DNA from: HGM13006 sp964518645
GTDB lineage: Bacteria; Bacillota; Clostridia; Oscillospirales; Oscillospiraceae
DNA length: 5,106 nt
Assembly (NCBI GenBank): GCA_964518645.1
Contig: CAZFGL010000150.1
Coordinates: forward strand, 1 to 5,106
Reading direction: 5' to 3'
Position numbers and translations under genes: made by a program. Each line of letters starts with the position of its first letter. The stretch's first letter is position 1. The notes beneath the pieces were generated by a model. The model worked only from the letters and a program-made list of their open reading frames with translations. It was not told where the DNA came from and searched no databases. Shown one piece after another: positions 1 to 4,945 of the stretch.

Positions 1-85
1 ACCCTATTCCTCATATCTTTTTATTCACTTGTCCAATATGTATTGTAGTCCTACACCTCGTGCAGTCTCCTTTTTAAATTTCTCC

Positions 86-114
86 TTTTAAGATGGAGTT
101 ATCTGTGGTATAAT
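86..114 (+). promoter_or_regulatory. Probable sigma-A promoter for the lepB operon
   Basis: A perfect TATAAT lies at 109-114, and a TG at 106-107 one base before it makes an extended -10 element. The hexamer at the 17-bp spacing (86-91, TTTTAA) matches only three of six -35 consensus bases, so recognition probably relies on the extended -10. Transcription would start near 121, giving a leader of about 55 nt before lepB. This is motif reading only. Confidence 0.7.
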
Positions 115-167
115 GTCAGATACGATTAAATTATCCCGTGGTATTTCTGCGGCGTTTGATAAAGAAA

Positions 168-172
168 AGAGG
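168..172 (+). promoter_or_regulatory. Ribosome binding site that decides the lepB start
   Basis: The purine-rich AGAGG at 168-172 is the only Shine-Dalgarno-like element here. It leaves only 2 nt before the ATG at 175 but 8 nt before the in-frame GTG at 181. A 2-nt spacing is too short for normal initiation, so the GTG is the better start. Confidence 0.6.
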
Positions 173-180
173 CGATGACA

Positions 181-741
181 GTGGCCAAAAAGAAAGAAAC
201 GGTTCAGGAGGAAAAGAACATCTGGATGGATGTTTACAAAACCCTTTCTGATGTGATCTCCTGTCTGCTGTTTGTGGTTGTGATGTTTGTATTTGCAATC
301 CGGCTGGTGGGGGTTGTGGGCGAGAGTATGTATCCCACCCTGCATGAGGGGGATAAGCTTACACTGCTCAGTAATTTCCTGTATGAGCCCCAGGTGGGGG
401 ATATTGTGGTGCTGAAATCAGATGCCTATTCCAAGGGACCTCTGGTGAAGCGTGTGATCGCAGATGAGGGACAGACGGTCTATATTGATTTTGAAAGCGG
501 TCAGGTGTTTGTGGATGATGTGTTGCTGAATGAGCCCTATATCAACGAACTGACCAGACGCAATGAAGGCATGACCTTCCCGCTGACTGTGCCGGAAAAC
601 TGCATCTTTGTTATGGGTGACAACAGAAATCATTCCACAGACAGCCGGAACCCTGCTATCGGCTGTGTGGATAAACGATATGTTCTGGGCAAAGCACTTT
701 CTGTGGTGCTGCCCTTTGAGAGAATTGGAGGTATTGAATGA
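181..741 (+). CDS. lepB: Signal peptidase I (type I leader peptidase)
   Basis: This membrane-anchored serine protease removes signal peptides from exported preproteins on the outer face of the cytoplasmic membrane. Numbered from the GTG at 181 (186 aa), a lysine-rich cytoplasmic tail is followed by one hydrophobic segment at about 22-42. Next comes the catalytic-serine motif GESMYPTL (Ser49), then VKRVI with the general-base lysine (Lys90), and then the box D motif GDNRNHSTDSR at about 146-156. The Ser/Lys dyad, single transmembrane anchor and short length match the Gram-positive SipS-type class; the E. coli enzyme has two anchors and is much longer. An ATG two codons upstream (175) would add only Met-Thr but sits too close to the ribosome binding site. 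The gene is first in the run, follows the promoter at 86-114 and overlaps rbgA by 4 nt (ATGA). The identity is secure; which paralogue it is cannot be told. Confidence 0.95.
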   Translation: MAKKKETVQEEKNIWMDVYKTLSDVISCLLFVVVMFVFAIRLVGVVGESMYPTLHEGDKLTLLSNFLYEPQVGDIVVLKSDAYSKGPLVKRVIADEGQTVYIDFESGQVFVDDVLLNEPYINELTRRNEGMTFPLTVPENCIFVMGDNRNHSTDSRNPAIGCVDKRYVLGKALSVVLPFERIGGIE

Positions 742-1613
742 ATATTCAGTGGTATCCGGGGCATATGACCAAAACCCGGCGGCAGATGGAGCAGGATATC
801 CGGCTGGTTGATGCAGTCTGCGAGATCGTGGATGCGCGGATTCCCATGGCCTCCCGGAATCCGGACATTGATGCTATCTGCGGCAGCAAGCCACGGCTGA
901 TGATCCTGAACCGGATCGATATGGCGGACCCGGATGAGACAAAGAAATGGGCGGCATATTTCCGGGAACAGGGAATGGCGGTTCTGGAGACGGACTGCAA
1001 AAACCGCAAGGGTACCAATCAGTTTGCACCCAAGGTGTGGCTGCTGCTGAAGGATCAGATTGAAAAGTATAAAGAGAAGGGCATGGTAGGCCGGACGCTC
1101 CGGGTGATGATTGTAGGTATTCCCAATGTGGGAAAATCTACCCTGATCAATCAGGTTGCGGGACGAAAGTCTGCCAAAGCGGAAAATCGCCCCGGTGTCA
1201 CCCGGGGAAAGCAGTGGGTCACAGTGGAAAAGGGGCTGGAGCTTCTGGATACGCCGGGCATTCTGTGGCCCAAGTTTGAGGATCCTCAGGTTGGTATGAA
1301 GCTGTCCTATACCGGTGCCATCAAAGACGATGTGGTGGACGTGGAGACACTGGCCTGCAACCTGATCGAACTGCTGGGAAAGAAGTATCCCCATGTGCTG
1401 GAAAACCGGTATAAAATCACCGTTCCAGAATCCTTTCAGGGGTATGAGCTTCTGGAGCTGTGCGGAAAGAAGCGGGGAATGCTGATTTCCGGTGGCGAAG
1501 TGGATACGGAGCGGATGAGCCGTGTGCTGCTGGAGGAATACCGCAGCGGAAAACTGGGCAGATTCACATTTGAATCCCCCGATGATTTGGGAGGCGGCCA
1601 TGAAACAATATGA
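738..1613 (+). CDS. rbgA: Ribosome biogenesis GTPase RbgA (YlqF), circularly permuted
   Basis: RbgA is a GTPase required for late maturation of the 50S ribosomal subunit in Bacillus subtilis. The 291-aa protein shows the circularly permuted motif order. WYPGHM is at 5-10, with His9 matching the residue implicated in GTP hydrolysis. G4 is NRID at 58-61, G1/P-loop is GIPNVGKST at 127-135, RPGVT at 151-155 is the G2 region, and G3 is DTPG at 171-174. LLDTPGILWPKFED and TGAIKD (192-197) are strongly family-like, and the C-terminal domain carries KRGMLISGG, ending near FES(P). About ten residues (281-291) extend past the usual end and overlap the rnhB ribosome binding site and start. G4 is normally NKxD; the Arg in second position is noted as a finding. 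The start is supported by GGAGG at 727-731, 6 nt before the ATG, and by the ATGA overlap with lepB. Confidence 0.96.
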   Translation: MNIQWYPGHMTKTRRQMEQDIRLVDAVCEIVDARIPMASRNPDIDAICGSKPRLMILNRIDMADPDETKKWAAYFREQGMAVLETDCKNRKGTNQFAPKVWLLLKDQIEKYKEKGMVGRTLRVMIVGIPNVGKSTLINQVAGRKSAKAENRPGVTRGKQWVTVEKGLELLDTPGILWPKFEDPQVGMKLSYTGAIKDDVVDVETLACNLIELLGKKYPHVLENRYKITVPESFQGYELLELCGKKRGMLISGGEVDTERMSRVLLEEYRSGKLGRFTFESPDDLGGGHETI

Positions 1614-2223
1614 GCAGGTGGATCTCTGGGAGATCCAGAGAAATTATCGGGAACAGGGCTATGAAGTGATCTGCGGTGTGGATGAAGCCGGACGTGGCCC
1701 ACTGGCGGGGCCGGTATGTGCGGCAGCGGTCATTTTACCGGAAGGGTATGAGATCCCTGGTTTAAATGACTCCAAACAGCTGACTGATAAAAAACGGCGG
1801 GAGCTGTATCCTATAATCAAGGAAGAGGCCATTGCCTACGGAATCGCCTTTGTAGATGAAAATGTGATCGATGAGGTCAATATTCTGAACGCCACATTTA
1901 TGGCCATGAAGTCTGCGATCTCTCAGCTGAAGGTGAAACCGGATCTGGCTCTGATTGATGGAAACCGGGTTTCTGATTTCGGAGTTGAGGCCATTCCCGT
2001 GGTCAAGGGGGACGCAAAGGTGGCCTCCATTGCGGCGGCATCCATTCTGGCCAAGGTTGCCCGGGATGATGTGATGGAGGAAATGGGACGGTTGTATCCG
2101 GAGTATGGCTTTGAGGTACATAAAGGCTACGGGACGAAACGGCACTATAGTGCGATCGAAGCACATGGTATGTGTCCCATTCACCGGAGAACCTTTTTGA
2201 AAAAGTTCTATGGGGAAAAGTAA
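1600..2223 (+). CDS. rnhB: Ribonuclease HII
   Basis: RNase HII cleaves the RNA strand of RNA-DNA hybrids and incises at single ribonucleotides embedded in DNA, feeding ribonucleotide excision repair and primer removal. The 207-aa product has GVDEAGRGPLAGP at 26-38 (Asp28 and Glu29, with the GRG loop that senses the RNA-DNA junction), LIDGN with Asp120, and KGDAKVASIAAASI with Asp138. This is a complete DEDD metal site. HRRTF near 196-200 is also typical. The length is close to the E. coli enzyme and shorter than B. subtilis RnhB, which has an N-terminal extension. I chose the ATG at 1600 because GGGAGG lies at 1589-1594, 5 nt upstream. An in-frame ATG at 1522 would add 26 residues that are just rbgA read in another frame. 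The gene overlaps rbgA and yraN by 14 nt each. Confidence 0.96.
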   Translation: MKQYEQVDLWEIQRNYREQGYEVICGVDEAGRGPLAGPVCAAAVILPEGYEIPGLNDSKQLTDKKRRELYPIIKEEAIAYGIAFVDENVIDEVNILNATFMAMKSAISQLKVKPDLALIDGNRVSDFGVEAIPVVKGDAKVASIAAASILAKVARDDVMEEMGRLYPEYGFEVHKGYGTKRHYSAIEAHGMCPIHRRTFLKKFYGEK

Positions 2224-2572
2224 CGAGTTGGGAGCATGGGGCGAGGAGAAGGCTGCTGCCTTTTTGAAGAAGCAGGGGCTGCGTATTCTGGAACGCAACT
2301 ATCGCTGCCGTTACGGAGAACTGGATATTATTGCCGAAGACGATGATTTTCTGATATTTGCGGAGGTGCGACTGAGAAAAAGCACCCGGTTCGGTACACC
2401 GGAAGAGACGGTGGATGCCCGAAAGCAGCAGAAGCTTCGGCTGGCGGCTGAGTCCTATCTTCAGGAGCATCCCACAATGAAACAGCCCCGGTTTGATGTG
2501 GTGGCCCTTTATGCCAAGGATGGTATGGAGACCAGCCCGCTGCCGGTACGCTATATTAAAAATGCATTTTAA
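2210..2572 (+). CDS. yraN: YraN family (UPF0102) putative nuclease-fold protein
   Basis: This 120-aa protein belongs to the UPF0102/YraN family, a compact group with a restriction-endonuclease-like core whose cellular role is not firmly established. Visible family marks are LGAWGEEKAAAFLKKQG at 7-23, ILERNYRCRYGELDII at 26-41 (Glu37 and Asp39 as likely metal ligands), FAEVRLRKSTRFG at 50-62 (Glu52 with Arg54 at the usual PD-ExK lysine place), KQQKL at 72-76, RFDVV at 94-98 and the terminal YIKNAF. Arg at that position also occurs in other members such as E. coli YraN, so it is not a defect. The length is normal. The ATG lies inside the end of rnhB, and I see no clear ribosome binding site in the 20 nt before it, so translation probably depends on ribosomes finishing rnhB. 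Association with rnhB is common in bacteria and suggests, without proving, a DNA-related role. Confidence 0.9.
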   Translation: MGKSNELGAWGEEKAAAFLKKQGLRILERNYRCRYGELDIIAEDDDFLIFAEVRLRKSTRFGTPEETVDARKQQKLRLAAESYLQEHPTMKQPRFDVVALYAKDGMETSPLPVRYIKNAF

Positions 2573-2580
2573 TTACCTGC

Positions 2581-2585
2581 AAGGA
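2581..2585 (+). promoter_or_regulatory. Ribosome binding site relevant to the thrC start
   Basis: AAGGA at 2581-2585 is the best Shine-Dalgarno match before thrC. It is 5 nt from the GTG at 2591 and 14 nt from the in-frame ATG at 2600. Spacing favours the GTG, whereas the N-terminus typical of the family (MKYLSTRD) begins exactly at the ATG. The two choices differ by three residues. Confidence 0.55.
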
Positions 2586-2590
2586 AAGTA

Positions 2591-4087
2591 GTGATCCATA
2601 TGAAATATTTGTCCACAAGAGATGCCTCCGTGCGTATGTCTGCTCCGGAGGTGATTGCACAGGGACTCAGCCGGGACGGCGGACTGTTTACTCCGGTGGA
2701 ATTCCCCAAAATGCCGGAAGGAATGCTGGAAGAACTGATTTCCCTGGGGTATCAGGAACGGGCGGTTCGGGTCATGAAGCTCTATCTGGACGAGTTTTCT
2801 CTTGATGAACTTCGGGAATATGCAGGAAAGGCCTATGCCTTTGGGGAAAAGTTTGATACCCCGGCGGTGGCACCTGTGTATCATGTAACCGAAGGGACGG
2901 AGATTCTTGAACTGTGGCATGGCCCGACCAGCGCATTTAAGGATATGGCTTTGCAGATGCTTCCCTATCTTCTGACTGCGTCCATGAAGAAAAACGGCGA
3001 GGATAGAACCGCTGTGATTCTGGTTGCAACCTCCGGCGATACCGGAAAGGCGGCACTGGAGGGCTTCTGCGACGTGGATTACACCAGAATTCTGGTGTTT
3101 TATCCCCGTAACGGCGTTTCTGATGTTCAGAAGTTGCAGATGGTGACCCAGAAGGGGGAGAATGTGAATGTCTGCTCCGTGGTGGGTAATTTTGACGATG
3201 CCCAGACCGGCGTGAAGAAGATCTTCTCTGATCCGGAACTGCGGGAGACTCTGGCGGAGCGGGGGTATTTCTTCTCCTCGGCCAACTCCATTAACTGGGG
3301 ACGTGTGCTGCCTCAGGTGGTTTACTACATCTCCGCTTACTGCGATCTGGTACGGGACGGACGGATCAAGATGGGGGATAAGATTAACTTCTGTGTCCCC
3401 ACCGGAAACTTTGGGGATATTCTGGCCGGATTTTACGCTAAGACCATGGGACTTCCGGTCAATATGCTGATTTGTGCCTCCAACTCCAATAACGTACTCA
3501 CAGACTTTATCAAAACCGGCATTTATGACCGCAACCGGCCCTTCTATACCACCGAGTCCCCCTCTATGGACATCCTGATCTCCTCCAATCTGGAACGACT
3601 GCTGTATCAGCTGTCCGGTTCCGATGAAGAGGTCCGGGGATATATGAACAGCCTCAATGAGACAGGGCACTATGAGATCTCCGATGATCTGAAAAACAGA
3701 ATTCAGGAGAACTTTGCTGCCGGCTGGTGCAGCGATCAGACCGCCGCAGATGCCATTGCAAGACTGTTTGGTACAGAGGGGTATCTGATGGACACCCATA
3801 CTGCCGTTGCGTATTCTGTTCTGGAAAACTACCGGAAGGAAACCGGGGATGATACCCTCTGTGTGGTCTTGTCCACTGCATCTCCCTATAAATTCTGTGG
3901 CAGTGTCCTTGGGGCAATGGGTGTGACCGAGCTGCGGGAGGGTACCGGAATTCTCGGTCAGCTGGAGGAAAAGACCCGTACCACGGCACCTGCACCTCTG
4001 AAAGCACTGGACGGAAAGACTGTCCGCTTTACCCGGGAAACTGAAAAAGAGCAGATGCCCGAAGTGGTTCTGGAGATGCTCTCCTGA
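2591..4087 (+). CDS. thrC: Threonine synthase
   Basis: ThrC converts O-phosphohomoserine to threonine with release of phosphate, the last step of threonine biosynthesis, using pyridoxal phosphate in the cytoplasm. The 498-aa product (GTG start at 2591; 495 aa from the ATG at 2600) begins with the threonine-synthase N-terminal domain (KYLSTRD, LSRDGGLFTP). HGPTSAFKDMALQ follows, with the Schiff-base lysine Lys117. VATSGDTGKAALEGF at 145-159 and SANSINWGR at 230-238 come next, then the glycine-rich phosphate-binding loop PTGNFGDILAG at 270-280, DTHTAVA at 401-407 and STASPYKF at 428-435. The length and motifs fit the long class of threonine synthase found in E. coli and yeast rather than the short plant/Bacillus-like class. 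It starts 18 nt after yraN with no promoter or terminator between them, so co-transcription is likely. No thrB, hom or other threonine gene is in the window, which makes it an isolated pathway gene here. Confidence 0.95.
   Translation: MIHMKYLSTRDASVRMSAPEVIAQGLSRDGGLFTPVEFPKMPEGMLEELISLGYQERAVRVMKLYLDEFSLDELREYAGKAYAFGEKFDTPAVAPVYHVTEGTEILELWHGPTSAFKDMALQMLPYLLTASMKKNGEDRTAVILVATSGDTGKAALEGFCDVDYTRILVFYPRNGVSDVQKLQMVTQKGENVNVCSVVGNFDDAQTGVKKIFSDPELRETLAERGYFFSSANSINWGRVLPQVVYYISAYCDLVRDGRIKMGDKINFCVPTGNFGDILAGFYAKTMGLPVNMLICASNSNNVLTDFIKTGIYDRNRPFYTTESPSMDILISSNLERLLYQLSGSDEEVRGYMNSLNETGHYEISDDLKNRIQENFAAGWCSDQTAADAIARLFGTEGYLMDTHTAVAYSVLENYRKETGDDTLCVVLSTASPYKFCGSVLGAMGVTELREGTGILGQLEEKTRTTAPAPLKALDGKTVRFTRETEKEQMPEVVLEMLS
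4072..4084 (+). promoter_or_regulatory. Hairpin containing the phosphoesterase ribosome binding site
   Basis: GGAGA at 4072-4076 and TCTCC at 4080-4084 are perfectly complementary around a 3-nt loop (TGC). The GGAG is the only plausible Shine-Dalgarno for the ATG at 4087 (11 nt away). The stem lies in the last codons of thrC, directly before its TGA. Ribosomes terminating on thrC would unfold it. The pairing is seen directly; a regulatory effect is inference. Confidence 0.45.
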
Positions 4088-4776
4088 TGGCGCTGTATGC
4101 CATTGGGGACCTGCACCTGTCCTTTCAGGCCAATAAGCCCATGGACGTATTCGGCGGAAACTGGAAGGGGTATGTGGACAAACTCCGGGAGGGACTGAAG
4201 GTCATCGGGCCGGAGGATACCACGGTGCTGCTGGGAGATTTGAGCTGGGCAATGAGTCTGGAAACTGCTGTGGAGGATTTTCGGTTCATTGATGAGATCC
4301 CCGGAGAGAAGATCATTCTCAAGGGAAATCATGACTACTGGTGGTCTACCCTGAACAAGTTTCAGCGGTTCTGTCAGGAACAGGGGTTCTCTGAGATGAA
4401 GGTGCTGAACAATGCCGCCTTTATCTATGGGGATGTGGCGCTGTGCGGTACCCGGGGATGGTTCTATGAGGAAGAACGTCACGGGGCCAAGGATGAAAAG
4501 GTGTTTCGAAGAGAACTGATCCGTCTTGAAACCTCGCTGAAGCTGGCGGGGGACAGGGAGAAATATTGCTTCCTCCATTACCCGCCCAAGTTCGGCTCCT
4601 ATCAGTGTGACGAGATCCTCGAGCTGCTCTCCCGGTACGGTGTGACCCGGTGCTATTACGGCCACCTCCATGGTGACAGTCACAGACTGGCATTTCAGGG
4701 GCTGCGGTATGGAACGGAGTTCACGCTGGTGTCTGCGGACTATCTGAATTTCCAGCCCAAACTGGTGTGTCCCTGA
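4087..4776 (+). CDS. Calcineurin-like metallophosphoesterase
   Basis: This 229-aa cytoplasmic protein has the full metal-binding pattern of the calcineurin-like phosphoesterase superfamily. GDLH is at 7-10 (Asp8, His10), GDLSWA at 50-55 (Asp51), GNHD at 80-83 (Asn81, His82), FLHYPP at 162-167 (His164) and GHLH at 192-195 (His193, His195). These ligands would hold a two-metal centre that hydrolyses phosphomonoesters or phosphodiesters. The motifs KPMDVFG near 17-23, GDLSWAM and GNHDYWW recall a bacterial subgroup of unknown substrate (which I recall as the CT488-type phosphoesterases; not checked by search). I see no signal peptide or membrane segment. The ATG overlaps the thrC stop (TGATG), so translation is probably coupled to thrC, and its ribosome binding site is within a small hairpin. 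The gene ends with TGA followed at once by an in-frame TAA. The substrate cannot be told from sequence, so no gene symbol is given. Confidence 0.9.
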   Translation: MALYAIGDLHLSFQANKPMDVFGGNWKGYVDKLREGLKVIGPEDTTVLLGDLSWAMSLETAVEDFRFIDEIPGEKIILKGNHDYWWSTLNKFQRFCQEQGFSEMKVLNNAAFIYGDVALCGTRGWFYEEERHGAKDEKVFRRELIRLETSLKLAGDREKYCFLHYPPKFGSYQCDEILELLSRYGVTRCYYGHLHGDSHRLAFQGLRYGTEFTLVSADYLNFQPKLVCP

Positions 4777-4793
4777 TAAAAATGCTGGAATTC
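4746..4793. repeat. Imperfect inverted repeat spanning the phosphoesterase stop codon
   Basis: The arm at 4746-4756 (GAATTTCCAGC) is the reverse complement of the arm at 4784-4793 (GCTGGAATTC) apart from one extra T. This gives about ten base pairs around a 27-nt loop that contains the stop codons. An alternative smaller hairpin pairs CCAG at 4752-4755 with CTGG at 4762-4765. No run of T follows, so it is not a standard intrinsic terminator. It could stabilise the 3' end, weakly attenuate transcription, or be chance. Confidence 0.5.
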
Positions 4794-4817
4794 GCCCAAA
4801 GAAATGAAAATTTGCTA

Positions 4818-4846
4818 TTGGAAAACCGAATAAAATCTGATATAAT
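4818..4846 (+). promoter_or_regulatory. Strong probable sigma-A promoter for tig
   Basis: The -35 hexamer TTGGAA (4818-4823, four of six consensus bases) is separated by 17 bp from a perfect TATAAT at 4841-4846. A TG at 4838-4839 forms an extended -10. The stretch 4798-4813 just upstream is A/T-rich like an UP element. Transcription would start near 4853, giving a leader of about 93 nt before tig. This makes tig at least partly independent of the upstream genes. Confidence 0.8.
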
Positions 4847-4851
4847 TGTAA

Positions 4852-4922
4852 GGCTGACCCGACAATGGGACTAGTATGCCCATATGCGGGCGGCAACCGT
4901 TTATAAATTGTGGCGTTAAGCC
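4852..4922 (+). promoter_or_regulatory. Foldable 5' leader of tig, function unknown
   Basis: The outer parts of the leader can pair. GGCT at 4852-4855 pairs with AGCC at 4919-4922. CC at 4859-4860 plus ACAAT at 4862-4866 pairs with ATTGTGG at 4907-4913, leaving G4861 bulged. Inside, small hairpins compete: ATGGG (4865-4869) with CCCAT (4879-4883), or GCCC (4878-4881) with GGGC (4888-4891), and CGG (4891-4893) with CCG (4897-4899). The ribosome binding site at 4931-4936 stays outside. I do not recognise a known riboswitch class or ribosomal-protein leader. Whether the fold matters is inference. Confidence 0.35.
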
Positions 4923-4945
4923 GTGAATACAGGAGGAAAAAACCT

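Noticed and set aside
1..85. Possible terminator tail or 3' end of an upstream gene (T-rich stretch at 18-23)
   Set aside because: No GC-rich stem precedes the T-rich stretch within the window and no coding frame ends here that I can recognise. An rplS neighbour is plausible from known gene order but is not visible.
1522..1599. N-terminal extension of rnhB from an upstream in-frame ATG
   Set aside because: The extra 26 residues are rbgA sequence in another frame, and the strong ribosome binding site at 1589-1594 points to the ATG at 1600.
630..1601. 323-residue open frame on the - strand opposite rbgA
   Set aside because: It is antisense to a motif-complete rbgA, with no supporting signals.
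2360..2380. Possible loss of the catalytic lysine in YraN (EVR instead of EVK)
   Set aside because: Arg at this position is found in other family members such as E. coli YraN, so it is not evidence of degeneration.
2540..2590. Possible promoter between yraN and thrC (TATATT at 2552-2557)
   Set aside because: No -35-like hexamer lies at a suitable distance and there is no extended -10, so thrC is best treated as part of the upstream transcript.
2573..3799. 408-residue open frame on the - strand opposite thrC
   Set aside because: It lies wholly opposite thrC, which has unmistakable motifs. The translation is low-complexity with no recognisable domain, and nothing like a ribosome binding site or promoter supports it. 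It is a by-product of codon bias.
4853..4945. Known riboswitch classes (purine, ZTP, THF, c-di-GMP, fluoride) in the tig leader
   Set aside because: Short stretches such as GGCAACCG look superficially purine-riboswitch-like, but the conserved core sequences and stem arrangement of these classes are absent.
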